Shown piece after piece: positions 17,907-26,561 of a stretch of DNA of 64,000 bases. The DNA is taken from positions 62,001 to 126,000 of the forward strand of contig NZ_SHKI01000002.1 of the NCBI RefSeq assembly GCF_004217175.1, written 5' to 3'. The notes under the pieces were generated by a model that saw only the letters and a program-made list of their open reading frames with translations, ran no database searches and had not been told where the DNA came from. This DNA is from Leucobacter luti. GTDB lineage: Bacteria > Actinomycetota > Actinomycetes > Actinomycetales > Microbacteriaceae. How positions within the stretch are numbered: the stretch's first letter is position 1; each line of letters starts with the position of its first letter. The translations under genes and the position numbers were made by a program.

Positions 17907-18395
17907 GTGGGCACGGACGAGTACCGCGAGAACCAGGCCAATGGGAGCGATCGGAGCCGCTGGGGCCGCGTAAAGTTCGGCGGCAGGAGACTTCCCGCAC
18001 TGTGGGCCGCCGCACCGTTTGGCGCAGCGGGCGCGGTCGCCCTGGCGCTGATCGCCGTCGCGACAGAGAGCGCGAGTTCCCGGCCAGTCCTGGGCGGGAT
18101 CGCTATCGGGCTGGTGTCGCTGTGGCCTCTCACTGGCATCGTATGGGGGCTGATCGTCGACCGCAGCACCCTGCGGGGCGCGACCGCGAATCCGGAGCAG
18201 TCCGTCGAATCGCGCTGGCACGAACGCGCAGCCAGCGGCGCGTTCACCGATACCCTCCTCATCGGCGGGCTGGGCACCGTGGCGATCACGCTGAGCGGGA
18301 GCGAGCTCTCCGCCGTGTACGCGGTCGCCGCCGTGGTGCTGCTCTCGATGGCGTCCTTCGGGATCCGCTACCTCGCTCAGCGCAGGCACGGCTGA
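17907..18395 (+). CDS. Four-helix membrane protein paired with XRE regulator
   Basis: A 162-aa integral membrane protein starting with GTG at 17907 (GGAATGGAG upstream). It has TM helices at about residues 31-53, 62-82, 112-132 and 134-152 and a polar loop between helices 2 and 3. Next to a 64-aa XRE repressor, it matches the common two-gene units in which a small membrane protein is controlled by a short HTH protein. The function of the membrane part is unknown. Three bases separate it from the next gene. Confidence 0.65.
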   Translation: MGTDEYRENQANGSDRSRWGRVKFGGRRLPALWAAAPFGAAGAVALALIAVATESASSRPVLGGIAIGLVSLWPLTGIVWGLIVDRSTLRGATANPEQSVESRWHERAASGAFTDTLLIGGLGTVAITLSGSELSAVYAVAAVVLLSMASFGIRYLAQRRHG

Positions 18396-18398
18396 GTC

Positions 18399-18593
18399 GT
18401 GAAGAACAAGCTCCCTCACCTGCGCGCGGAACGAGAATGGTCACAGCAGCGCCTCGCTGAGGAACTCGGCGTCTCCCGTCAAACCATCATCTCGATCGAG
18501 CGCGGACGGTTCGACCCCTCGCTCCCGCTCGCGTTTCGCCTGGCCCGACTCTTCCACCTCCCGATCGAGGAGATATTCGAGGACGAACAATAA
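18399..18593 (+). CDS. Short XRE-family HTH repressor
   Basis: A 64-aa protein that is almost entirely one Cro/CI-type HTH: L-R-A-E-R-E-W-S-Q-Q-R-L-A-E-E-L-G-V-S-R-Q-T, then S-I-E-R-G-R-F-D-P-S and F-H-L-P-I-E-E-I-F. This is the YgzD-type small regulator family. GTG start three bases after the membrane protein gene. It probably binds the two GTAAA-N6-TTTAC sites at 17846 and 17878 and autoregulates the pair. Confidence 0.85.
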   Translation: MKNKLPHLRAEREWSQQRLAEELGVSRQTIISIERGRFDPSLPLAFRLARLFHLPIEEIFEDEQ

Positions 18594-18701
18594 GAACCAC
18601 AGCCCCACATACCTCGCGCGGCGAAGCACCCAGGAACCCTTCGCTCGGGTCGCTTCGGCCAGGCATCGTGGAAGCGGCCGTCGCCGGCAGGCTTCGCTCC
18701 G

Positions 18702-19871
18702 TCAGCGCTTCTGCCCTGAACCGCAGAGCGGGCGCCACGATTCGGTGGCTACGGGAAAGATGCGGGTGAGTGTGGTGAGCGCGGCGACGGCTTGGAGAGA
18801 AAGCACCCCGTTGCCGAGCGCGGTGAGCTGCTGATTCGCCGTCAACCCGATCCCGGGGCCGGTCACCCACCCCGGCGGGAGGCCCATGAGCCATTCCACG
18901 AACCCCGGCGAGGGACGTAACCCCTGCCCTGCCCGGTGAATGGCGGGGACTGGAGCCGTCATTCCGGTGACGTGCTCCCACCTGGCGATGGCGGTAGCGT
19001 ATCGTCCCCAAGCTCGAAGATGTGCCCGACCAGGGACCACAGCATCTCCGATTCGTCCATACGCCGATTCGAGGTATCGGGCCCGTTCAGTACGAGGTCG
19101 ATGACCTGATGGGAGAGCGCGATCGTTCCCCGCCTCGCCCGCACCTGATCGAGGCTTTCCCCGCCGCGAGACGAATCCGACGCCAGCGGCGTCCGGAGCA
19201 GCGGCACGGGCGAGGATGAACACACGGAACCTGGGATGCGGGGCACCGACACTGGAAGCGGGAAGGCCGAGCCATGCCGCGTCGTACCCGAGGTCGGCCA
19301 GGTCGCCAAGAACGGCGCCAAGCGCCCGGAAAGGTCGACCTGACTCGTCTCCCACACCCCACATGCCGGGTTCCAGATCGCGAAGGGTTGCAGCGGCAGG
19401 GCTTGCATGATCGTCTCCTCCAAGGGTTGCAGCAGGCGGGGTTGCATCAGCAGGGTCCGGGACGCTGCGGACTGCGGGGGCGGAGAGCAGACCGCGCACG
19501 TTCTCAATGACGACGAACCCGGGGCGGAGCTGGTCGATCGCTTCGGCCATGTGCGCCCAGAGACCGGAACGAGTGCCCGGTGCGAGGCCAGCCATCTTCC
19601 CGACGGTCGAGACATCCTGACAGGGGAACCCGCCGCAGAGAATATCCACCGGCGACACGGTGCTCCAGTCAACGGCGGTGATATCGCCGAGGTTCGGGGC
19701 ATCCTGCCAATGGTGGGCGAAGACACGCTGCACGGGGCTGATCTCGGAGAACCACATCGTGCGGGCATGGAATACGTGCTCGACGGCGAGATCGAGGCCC
19801 CCATAGCCGGAGAACAGCGACCCGACACGCAGCGGCTTGAGGTCGGCGGGCGTGGCGGGGTCTTCTCGCAT
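18702..19871 (-). CDS. Solitary C5-cytosine DNA methyltransferase
   Basis: A 389-aa Dcm-family enzyme. It carries motif I (G-S-L-F-S-G-Y-G-G-L-D-L-A), motif IV with catalytic Cys (G-G-F-P-C-Q-D-V-S, near residue 82), motif VI (I-E-N-V-R-G-L), a motif VIII-like H-P-R-F-R-V-F and motif X (L-T-A-L-G-N-G-V). The region between VIII and X is compact, as in phage and ICE orphan methylases. No restriction enzyme adjoins it. Self-methylation to evade host restriction during transfer is the usual role of such genes. The ATG at 19871 directly precedes motif I. Confidence 0.85.
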   Translation of the reverse strand: MREDPATPADLKPLRVGSLFSGYGGLDLAVEHVFHARTMWFSEISPVQRVFAHHWQDAPNLGDITAVDWSTVSPVDILCGGFPCQDVSTVGKMAGLAPGTRSGLWAHMAEAIDQLRPGFVVIENVRGLLSAPAVRSVPDPADATPPAATLGGDDHASPAAATLRDLEPGMWGVGDESGRPFRALGAVLGDLADLGYDAAWLGLPASSVGAPHPRFRVFILARAAAPDAAGVGFVSRRGKPRSGAGEAGNDRALPSGHRPRTERARYLESAYGRIGDAVVPGRAHLRAWGRYATAIARWEHVTGMTAPVPAIHRAGQGLRPSPGFVEWLMGLPPGWVTGPGIGLTANQQLTALGNGVLSLQAVAALTTLTRIFPVATESWRPLCGSGQKR

Positions 19872-20813
19872 CGGGGCTCCCGGTGATGGGTGATCCCGGC
19901 ACGCGGTGCTGCCGGATGGTCACCTCTCAGGTGCACCCGGCCCACACCCGAGAACCCACCCAGCGCCCGCGGTCAGCACCACCTATGCCCGCCACGGCAG
20001 CCCAGTCAATCCACCGCCGGCCGCCTCGTCGTCGGCCTTGCTCCCGAGCTACCACGCGTCTTGCATCTGCGGTTTACCGTAAGCGTGAATCGACCCAAGA
20101 GGCGCAGACTGCAGCGGCTTTTCGATTCGTCCCGCCATAGCCAACTGTGAGCACCTTCTTCCTGCAAGAGAGAACATGAAGGAAGGGAACGTGTGATGAG
20201 CGGTTGGCCATCTGGGTGCTCTCTTTCCAAATCGTGACCTCGGTTTGAGAGCCCCACACGCTGGCGTGCAAGGTGCCGCTCGTGAGCTCAAGATTGCGGT
20301 TCACAGCGCACTTGGATTTCGACGGCCTTGGCGAAACTCAGCCCTCCTCTCCGCAACAAGGCACCAGATTCTCAGAGCTATGCGCCGAGAGCGCGGTCTT
20401 AGTGAACGAGTCACCAGCGAGGTCTGTATCGTGGCATGAAGCAAATGTGTACTGAATGCTTGCCTCCGCATAGAACACAAGCGCAACCGGTCCGGCAGAG
20501 GACGCCGAAGCGCCTGACGCTCTTGTCAGCCTGGCCCGAGTTGCACGCAGACACGAGTGCAACCCTGTGCGCAACCCCAACTGTGTGGGCGCGCATTGCC
20601 GCAACTGCATCCATCCTTTGTGATGGTCCCGAGCAGTCGGGGCTTGATGATGGCATGCCAGCAATCGTGACTCAAAACTGACCTGTTATCTTCTGGCGTG
20701 ACGGGCGCTTGGGATGAAGCTCAGTGATCCGCGACTCGTACCCGGGTTCCTGCAGCTTGCGATCCCGCCCCGAACTCCGGATCGAGCAGGAAAGCGGTTG
20801 GGGCTACATTTGC
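19872..20813. other. Gene-poor, lower-GC stretch at the edge of the metal/ion cargo
   Basis: About 940 bp with visibly lower GC than either side. Several short frames are open in all directions but none has a recognisable product or coherent ribosome site. It separates the ICE methyltransferase from the ion/metal island and may be the scar of cargo insertion or a decayed gene. No inverted repeats of an insertion sequence were seen. Confidence 0.4.
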
Positions 20814-21194
20814 TCATTTCGTTTCAGCGGCAAGGAGACGGAGGAACTCGTCCGCCATCTTGAGTTGCTCTACGAGCTTTTCGCGTCGCTCCATCGCGTC
20901 TTGCCGGAAATCCACTAGCGTGCGGCGCGCGTCCTCTTGGTCGGCGCCAGAAGGTGAAGCGCTTTCGATAGCGTGCAGGAGATCGCCCATCTGGTCGAGA
21001 GAGTAGCCGAGGGGCTTCATTCGGCGGATGAGCATCAGTCGGTCGTAGTCGCCCTCGGTATACAGTCGGAAACCTCCCTCAGAACGTCCCGAAGGTGCGA
21101 GGAGGCCGATCTCGTCATAATGACGAATGGTGCGCAGGGACAATTCTGTGCGTTCGGCGAGGTCTCCAATATGCATCATTCCCGTATCGCTCAT
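20814..21194 (-). CDS. MerR-family regulator divergent from SulP transporter
   Basis: A 126-aa MerR protein: winged HTH M-H-I-G-D-L-A-E-R-T-E-L-S-L-R-T-I-R-H-Y-D-E-I-G-L-L at the N-terminus, then R-L-Y-T-E-G-D-Y-D-R-L, and a short dimerisation coiled coil (residues 75-125). The C-terminal sensor is short and lacks paired Cys, so it is not an obvious metal sensor. The start at 21194 was taken for its position just before the HTH. It probably controls the sulP gene through the dyad at 21230-21244. Confidence 0.82.
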   Translation of the reverse strand: MSDTGMMHIGDLAERTELSLRTIRHYDEIGLLAPSGRSEGGFRLYTEGDYDRLMLIRRMKPLGYSLDQMGDLLHAIESASPSGADQEDARRTLVDFRQDAMERREKLVEQLKMADEFLRLLAAETK

Positions 21195-21229
21195 CCCGAA
21201 GTTGTCCTCAATTCTTCTTCGCACCAACT

Positions 21230-21244
21230 CTCACGTTACGTTAG
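21230..21244. promoter_or_regulatory. MerR-type dyad operator
   Basis: CTCACGTTACGTTAG, a near-perfect odd dyad (12 of 14 arm positions), lies between merR and sulP. It ends only 6 bp before the proposed sulP ATG, so the sulP message would be leaderless or start within the annotated codons. Confidence 0.5.
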
Positions 21245-21249
21245 GGTTG

Positions 21250-22776
21250 ATGGGTGTGACCACTAGCACCACTGTAGAAGACCGCAACCGGTATCGCCCT
21301 GAACCTTCCGTGCGCACGGCGCTTAAGACCCCGCGCCTCCTCACCCGCGAAGCGCTCGCGGGGCTGGTGGTCGCGCTCGCGCTGATCCCGGAGGCGATTT
21401 CGTTCTCGATCATTGCTGGCGTTGACCCGAAGGTCGGGTTGTTCTCGTCGTTCATCATGGCGATCACGATCGCGTTCGTTGGCGGTCGCCCCGCGATGAT
21501 CACCGCAGCCACCGGGGCGATCGCACTCGTGATCGCCCCGGTGGCCCGCGAGTACGGGATGGACTACTTCATCGCGACCGTCCTCCTCGCGGGCGTGTTG
21601 CAGATCGTGCTTGCGGCGTTCGGTGTGGCGAAGCTGATGCGGTTCATCCCGCGGAGCGTCATGGTGGGGTTCGTCAACGCGCTCGCGATCCTGATCTTCA
21701 CTGCGCAACTCCCACACCTGATCGATGTGCCATGGGTCGTGTACCCGCTGGTCGCGCTCGGTCTGCTGGTGATGGTGTTCATGCCGAAACTCACGAAGGT
21801 CATCCCCGCCCCGCTGGTGTCGATCGTTCTGGTCACCGCGATCGTGGTGGTGTTCGCCCTCCAAGTGCCGACGGTCGGCGATCAGGGCGAGCTCCCGAGG
21901 AGCCTGCCGGAGTTGTTCATTCCGAACGTGCCGTTGACCTGGGAGACGCTCACTATCATCGCGCCCTACGCACTCGCGATGGCGCTGGTGGGGTTGATGG
22001 AGTCGCTGATGACGGCGAAGCTCGTCGATGACGTGACTGACACGCATTCGAACAAGACGCGCGAGTCCTGGGGGCAGGGCGTCGCGAACCTCGTCTCCGG
22101 CTTCTTCGGTGGCATGGGCGGGTGCGCAATGATCGGGCAGACCATGATCAACGTCAAGGTCTCCGGGGCGCGCACCCGCATCTCTACTTTCCTCGCGGGC
22201 GTATTCCTTCTTATCCTGATCGTCGTGCTCGGCGATGTGGTCGCCGTGATCCCAATGGCGGCGCTCGTCGCGGTGATGATCATGGTGTCGGTCGGCACCT
22301 TTGACTGGCATTCCATCAAGCTTTCCACGCTGAAGCGGATGCCGAAGAGCGAGACCACGGTCATGGTTGTGACCGTTGCGGTCGTCGTCGCGACCCATAA
22401 CCTCGCGATTGGGGTCGTGGTCGGGGTGTTCGTCGCGTCGGTGATGTTCGTGCGCCGTGTTGCGCACTTCGTGACCGTCAATCGGGAAGTGATGGAGCAC
22501 TTCGGTGAAGAGCGCGCCTATTACACAGTCGTCGGTGAGTTGTTCTTCGCCTCGAGCAATGACCTCACCACCCAGTTCGAGTACGCCCAGGATCCCGGCC
22601 ACGTCGTGGTCGATATGACGCAGTCGCATATCTGGGATGCCTCGACTGTGGCCGCGCTCGATGCGATCGTGACAAAGTACGAGCAGCATGGCAAGGCGGT
22701 CGAGCTGATCGGGATGAATGACTATACGACCGCGTTCCACACGAGGCTTACCGGCGGACTCGGCGCCGGACACTGA
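21250..22776 (+). CDS. SulP-family anion permease with STAS domain
   Basis: A 508-aa transporter. About 10-12 TM helices occupy residues 25-400, including the family signature near residues 35-65 (L-A-L-I-P-E-A-I-S-F-S-I-I-A-G-V-D-P). A cytoplasmic STAS domain follows (about 420-500; D-M-T-Q-S-H-I-W-D-A-S-T-V-A-A-L). SulP proteins move sulfate or bicarbonate, often with Na+; the substrate cannot be read from sequence. Regulated by the divergent MerR. Neighbouring TrkH and NhaA suggest an ion or pH homeostasis set. The start could also be the GTG at 21256 if the mRNA is leaderless. Confidence 0.88.
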   Translation: MGVTTSTTVEDRNRYRPEPSVRTALKTPRLLTREALAGLVVALALIPEAISFSIIAGVDPKVGLFSSFIMAITIAFVGGRPAMITAATGAIALVIAPVAREYGMDYFIATVLLAGVLQIVLAAFGVAKLMRFIPRSVMVGFVNALAILIFTAQLPHLIDVPWVVYPLVALGLLVMVFMPKLTKVIPAPLVSIVLVTAIVVVFALQVPTVGDQGELPRSLPELFIPNVPLTWETLTIIAPYALAMALVGLMESLMTAKLVDDVTDTHSNKTRESWGQGVANLVSGFFGGMGGCAMIGQTMINVKVSGARTRISTFLAGVFLLILIVVLGDVVAVIPMAALVAVMIMVSVGTFDWHSIKLSTLKRMPKSETTVMVVTVAVVVATHNLAIGVVVGVFVASVMFVRRVAHFVTVNREVMEHFGEERAYYTVVGELFFASSNDLTTQFEYAQDPGHVVVDMTQSHIWDASTVAALDAIVTKYEQHGKAVELIGMNDYTTAFHTRLTGGLGAGH

Positions 22777-22787
22777 CCTCTATCTGG

Positions 22788-24188
22788 CTACCCGATGATA
22801 GGCCGCTCGTCAGGGAGCCGGAAGAGTTCTCTGCGCTGTCGCACGGCGAGCGCCGACGCGAGTGCGATCGGGCCGACGCGACCCACGAGCATGAGCGCAG
22901 AGAGCACATATTTTCCGAACGGTCCGACTTCCGCAGAGATCCCGACGGACAGACCGCAGGTCGCGAAGGCAGAGACGGTCTCAAACAAGAGACGATCGAG
23001 CGTGGCGTTGCTCACGGTAGTGAGCAGGGCGGTGGCGGTGAGCACGAGCGTGGCCCCGAGGAATACGACGCTGATCGCGAGCCTGAGGGTGCTGTTCGGG
23101 ATCCTGCGGCCTGCGGCATTGGTGTGCTGGGTGCCTTTCGCTTCGGCCCAGATCGCGAGGAATAGCACGGCGAGGGTGGTGACCTTGATGCCGCCTGCGG
23201 TGGAGCCGGATCCACCACCGACGAACATGAGCGCGTCGCTGAGCAGCATCGTCGTCGCTGTCATAGATTCCGTGTCGATGACAGCGAAACCACCGGAGCG
23301 CAGCATCGCCGATGCGAAGAACGCGTTTCCGATCTTCGCCCACCAGGTCTCGCCGCCGATCGTGGCCGGGTTCGCCCACTCGAACCCCGCCCAGGCGATC
23401 GTGCCGAGTACGAACAACACGATGGTGGTGATGATCGTGAGCTTCGTGTGGAGCGTCCAACGCTTCCGCGTCCACTTTGCACGGATCAGGTTCAGGAACA
23501 CGGGGAACCCGAAGCTCCCGACGAACACGCCGATCGCAAGTGAGGACAAGATCCAGGGGTTGTTAGCGAACTGGCCGATGCCGCCGACATGCGGCGTGAA
23601 GCCCGCGTTCGCGAATGCCGAGATCGCATAGAACACTCCGTACCAAAGTCCCCAACCGAAGGACCCTTCGACGACGATGAATGCAGGGACGAGGACTAGC
23701 ATCAGGACGAATTCGATCGTGAATGTCGTGACGACTACGACCCGGAGGAGGCGCTTCACGTCCCCGAGCCCGGTGGTGCCAATGCTCGACTGCGCGAACA
23801 CCCGGCCGCTGACCCCGAGTCTGCGGGTCACCATCCGTGCAAGAAGCAGCGCGATCGTAACGACCCCGAGCGCGCCGGTCTGGATCGCGGCCAAGATCAC
23901 GACCTGCCCGAACATCGACCAATGCTCGCCCGTGTCGACCGTCGTGAGCCCGGTAACGGTCACCGCCGACACCGCCGTGAACAATGCATCGGGGAGCGCG
24001 GTTATTGTGCCGGTGCGCGATGCGATCGGCAACATGAGCAGCGCCGTGAACAGCAGCACCGCGGCGGCGAACACCAGAATCGCGATGCGGGCTGGCGAAT
24101 GGCCGGCGAGATACCGGGTGCGGGCAATGACGCGGTGGGCAAGGTCGCGCACACGTGCTAACGCGATGCTCCCGGTGCGCGTATCCAT
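22788..24188 (-). CDS. TrkH/KtrB-family potassium uptake channel protein
   Basis: A 466-aa membrane protein of the Trk/Ktr/HKT superfamily with four pore repeats. Selectivity-filter glycine segments are visible (A-V-T-V-T-G-L-T near residue 75, F-A-N-A-G-F-T-P, L-R-S-G-G-F-A, and F-A-T-C-G-L-S-V-G). KtrB-like proteins import K+ (some Na+) with a cytoplasmic regulator; no ktrA/trkA is adjacent. The ATG at 24188 is preceded by GAGGA at 7 nt. It is transcribed divergently from a 162-aa unknown, and both leaders contain the same 24-nt element. Confidence 0.88.
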   Translation of the reverse strand: MDTRTGSIALARVRDLAHRVIARTRYLAGHSPARIAILVFAAAVLLFTALLMLPIASRTGTITALPDALFTAVSAVTVTGLTTVDTGEHWSMFGQVVILAAIQTGALGVVTIALLLARMVTRRLGVSGRVFAQSSIGTTGLGDVKRLLRVVVVTTFTIEFVLMLVLVPAFIVVEGSFGWGLWYGVFYAISAFANAGFTPHVGGIGQFANNPWILSSLAIGVFVGSFGFPVFLNLIRAKWTRKRWTLHTKLTIITTIVLFVLGTIAWAGFEWANPATIGGETWWAKIGNAFFASAMLRSGGFAVIDTESMTATTMLLSDALMFVGGGSGSTAGGIKVTTLAVLFLAIWAEAKGTQHTNAAGRRIPNSTLRLAISVVFLGATLVLTATALLTTVSNATLDRLLFETVSAFATCGLSVGISAEVGPFGKYVLSALMLVGRVGPIALASALAVRQRRELFRLPDERPIIG

Positions 24189-24233
24189 AGGGGTGTCCTC
24201 AACATTCATGAACACCACCCGGACAGGCGGTGT

Positions 24234-24257
24234 GCCGACCAGACTTCCCGGCGCACC
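24234..24257 (-). promoter_or_regulatory. Leader element copy A (trkH 5' UTR)
   Basis: In the trkH transcript sense, this block reads GGTG-C-GCC, GGGAAGTCTGGTC, GGC. It matches copy B in 23 of 24 positions in the opposite orientation. Outer bases 24227-24232 (GCGGTG) and 24254-24259 (CACCGC) close a 6-bp stem around a GCC/GGC inner stem. It begins at the expected transcript start (about 24258), 7 nt after a TAGAGT -10 box (24270-24265), so it would fold in the 5' end of the mRNA. Confidence 0.6.
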
Positions 24258-24382
24258 GCACTCGACTCTACTCCGCAACACCAGAAACATTGAAGTCTCT
24301 TTCCACGGCAGGTCTTGCGCGTGGAGAGCAGCGAGAGCGTAGAGTGGGAGACCGCTGCGCGGCACTGCCGCATCCAGCGGAT

Positions 24383-24406
24383 GGTGTGCCGGGAAGTCTG
24401 GTCGGC
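24383..24406 (+). promoter_or_regulatory. Leader element copy B (5' UTR of 162-aa gene)
   Basis: GGTG-T-GCC, GGGAAGTCTGGTC, GGC in the sense of the plus-strand transcript, whose -10 is probably TAGAGT at 24340-24345. Just upstream, CCGCTG/CAGCGG and GCGGC/GCCGC can pair into a hairpin. The same RNA sequence in two unrelated divergent leaders points to a shared cis-acting RNA or operator. Confidence 0.6.
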
Positions 24407-24442
24407 GAAACAGTACTGACCCGACCCTCTGAGGAGACTTGC

Positions 24443-24931
24443 GTGCCCATCTCGTTCCTGGTTCGTGGCGACCCCTTGCCGCACGCACCACACACCGATG
24501 CTGATCTGGAACATGTTCCGTCACGCGGAATGCTCTGGGGTGCAGATCTTCGGGGCTGTACGACGCGGAAAACTGCGCGTGCCCGCTGGCACGACACCAT
24601 CCAAGATCTGAAACACGAACTCGATACGCATCCCGCCGTCCGCAGGGTCTGTATCGCTTGCCTTCTACCGACAGGGTTCCCGCAATCACTGCTCGTGAAC
24701 CTGCCGACGGGCCTCGCCTCGCGGTTGCATAACGACGTGGAACGCGACCGTGCCCGATACCTGCAAGTGCTCGTGCTCGACCTCACGGACTGCGCTGATC
24801 CTGCAGTGCTGCATGATCGTCTCGAGGAAGCCCTCGGGCCGGGACACGGGTCATGGACTGACGTCACTCTCACCTGGAGCGATATCGAGGAGTGTGGATT
24901 CACCGAAGCCTGGGCAAGAGGCGCACTGTGA
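24443..24931 (+). CDS. Unknown 162-aa soluble protein divergent from trkH
   Basis: Starts with GTG at 24443 after GAGGAGA. A soluble alpha/beta protein with no signal or TM segment. Notable stretches are W-H-D-T-I-Q-D-L-K-H-E-L (amphipathic helix), V-C-I-A-C-L-L-P-T-G-F-P (hydrophobic strand with two Cys) and L-Q-V-L-V-L-D-L-T-D-C. I do not recognise a family. It shares its leader element with trkH and lies before nhaA, so it may be an accessory or sensor protein of cation transport; that is inference only. Confidence 0.6.
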   Translation: MPISFLVRGDPLPHAPHTDADLEHVPSRGMLWGADLRGCTTRKTARARWHDTIQDLKHELDTHPAVRRVCIACLLPTGFPQSLLVNLPTGLASRLHNDVERDRARYLQVLVLDLTDCADPAVLHDRLEEALGPGHGSWTDVTLTWSDIEECGFTEAWARGAL

Positions 24932-25184
24932 CCCAACAGGGGGCGCTGATACCCTTGACAGTGATGACGCAACATCGGTTCCACGCGGCTTTCATGCCGG
25001 CGGGCTGGGTGCTGCCGCATCCCGGCACGAACGGGTACATCTCCTCCTGGGGTGCGATGCTCTCTGGCACCACACCCACGACGCCTGCAGCCTGATCCAG
25101 AATCGATCTCCTCGTCCCGACGCGGCGCAGGGGTCTGGTTCTAGCTGATCTCTCTCAGCCTGCAAGCCCACTCCAGGAGATGAC

Positions 25185-26561
25185 TTGAACGCCACCCAAA
25201 CACCACCCGATCGAACCTTCCCTCGCTACGGCACATTCGCCGAGGCGACGCGCATCGGCGCGCTGCTGCGCAAAGAAGCCGTCGGCGGCATGCTGCTCGT
25301 CGCCGCCGCACTCATCGCGATCATCTGGGCGAACACTCCCGCCGCTGACGCGTACTTCGCACTGCGGGATCTCAAGATCGGCTACGAGCCCTGGCACCTG
25401 AACCTCAGCCTCGGGGCATGGGCCGCTGACGGGCTCCTCGCGATCTTCTTCTTCCTCGTCGGCCTCGAACTCAAACGAGAGTTCGTCGCCGGCGACCTCA
25501 GGAAGTTCCGCACCGCGATCGTCCCGATCGCGGCCGCCGCAGGCGGCGTGGCCGTGCCCGCACTCATCTACGCGGCGATCGTCTGGCAGCAGCCCGAGCT
25601 CCGGGCGGGGTGGGCGATCCCGACCGCCACGGATATCGCGTTCGCCGTCGCTGTCCTCGCGATCATCGGCTCCCACCTGCCCCCGGCATTGCGGATCTTC
25701 CTCCTCACCCTCGCCGTCGTCGACGATCTGCTCGCGATCAGCATCATCGCCGTGTTCTACACCGACCACATCGAGATCCTCCCGCTGCTTCTCGCGTTCG
25801 CGGTCATCGCGGTCTACGGGTTCATCGCGCAACGCTACCGAGCCTTCTTCGGGATCCACCCATTCGCGGCCTGGCTGATCCTGCTCCCCATCGGAGTCGT
25901 CGCGTGGGCGCTGATGCACGCCTCCGGCGTGCACGCCACCATCGCGGGCGTGCTGCTCGGATTCACGATCCCGGTGCTCCACCGCCGCGCAGACGGGGAG
26001 GCGGCCTCGGGCCGTCCGGGGCTCGCGGAGGAGTTCGAGCACCGTTTCCGCCCGCTGTCGGCCGGGATCGCGGTGCCGGTTTTCGCGTTCTTCGCCGCCG
26101 GGGTCTCGGTCGGCGGGCCTGCGGGGATCCGTGACGCGATGACGAATCCCATTACCTTCGCGATTGTGGCCGCCCTCGTCCTAGGCAAGCCGCTCGGCAT
26201 CGTGACGACGACGTGGCTCACCACGAAGGCGCTCCGCACGAAGCTCGACCCGGAGTTGCGGTGGATCGACATGATCGGAGTCGGGCTCCTCGCCGGCATC
26301 GGGTTCACCGTGTCGCTGCTCGTCGCCGAACTCAGCTTCCCCGCCGGCGCAGTGGAGCACGACTACGCGAAAGTCGCGATTCTCACGGCCTCCGTGATCG
26401 CCGCAGCGGGCGCGGCGATCCTGCTCGGCACCCGCAACCGCCGGTACCGGCGCATCGCGCTGCGCGATGCGGTTGATGCGGACGCAGATGGCATCCCTGA
26501 CGTCTACCAGCAGGGACAGGAACCTGATTGGTTCAAGCCCAGGCCAGGCCCACGCCGGTAG
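25185..26561 (+). CDS. nhaA: Na+/H+ antiporter NhaA
   Basis: A 458-aa antiporter with the NhaA hallmarks: 12 TM helices, V-G-L-E-L-K-R-E near residue 90, T-A-T-D-I-A-F-A (first conserved Asp region) and L-A-V-V-D-D-L-L-A-I with the paired Asp that binds Na+/Li+ and H+. It exports Na+ in exchange for protons, giving salt and alkaline tolerance. The TTG start at 25185 is supported by AGGAGA 5 nt upstream. The gene ends convergently and overlaps the last 29 bp of chrA on the other strand. The C-terminal 30 residues are an extra hydrophilic tail. Confidence 0.92.
   Translation: MNATQTPPDRTFPRYGTFAEATRIGALLRKEAVGGMLLVAAALIAIIWANTPAADAYFALRDLKIGYEPWHLNLSLGAWAADGLLAIFFFLVGLELKREFVAGDLRKFRTAIVPIAAAAGGVAVPALIYAAIVWQQPELRAGWAIPTATDIAFAVAVLAIIGSHLPPALRIFLLTLAVVDDLLAISIIAVFYTDHIEILPLLLAFAVIAVYGFIAQRYRAFFGIHPFAAWLILLPIGVVAWALMHASGVHATIAGVLLGFTIPVLHRRADGEAASGRPGLAEEFEHRFRPLSAGIAVPVFAFFAAGVSVGGPAGIRDAMTNPITFAIVAALVLGKPLGIVTTTWLTTKALRTKLDPELRWIDMIGVGLLAGIGFTVSLLVAELSFPAGAVEHDYAKVAILTASVIAAAGAAILLGTRNRRYRRIALRDAVDADADGIPDVYQQGQEPDWFKPRPGPRR

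Noticed and set aside
21241..22773. Long open frame (510 codons) antisense to sulP, His/Arg/Asp-rich
   Set aside because: Mirror of the real SulP gene in high-GC DNA; the product is a low-complexity charged string with no domain, and it overlaps sulP completely.
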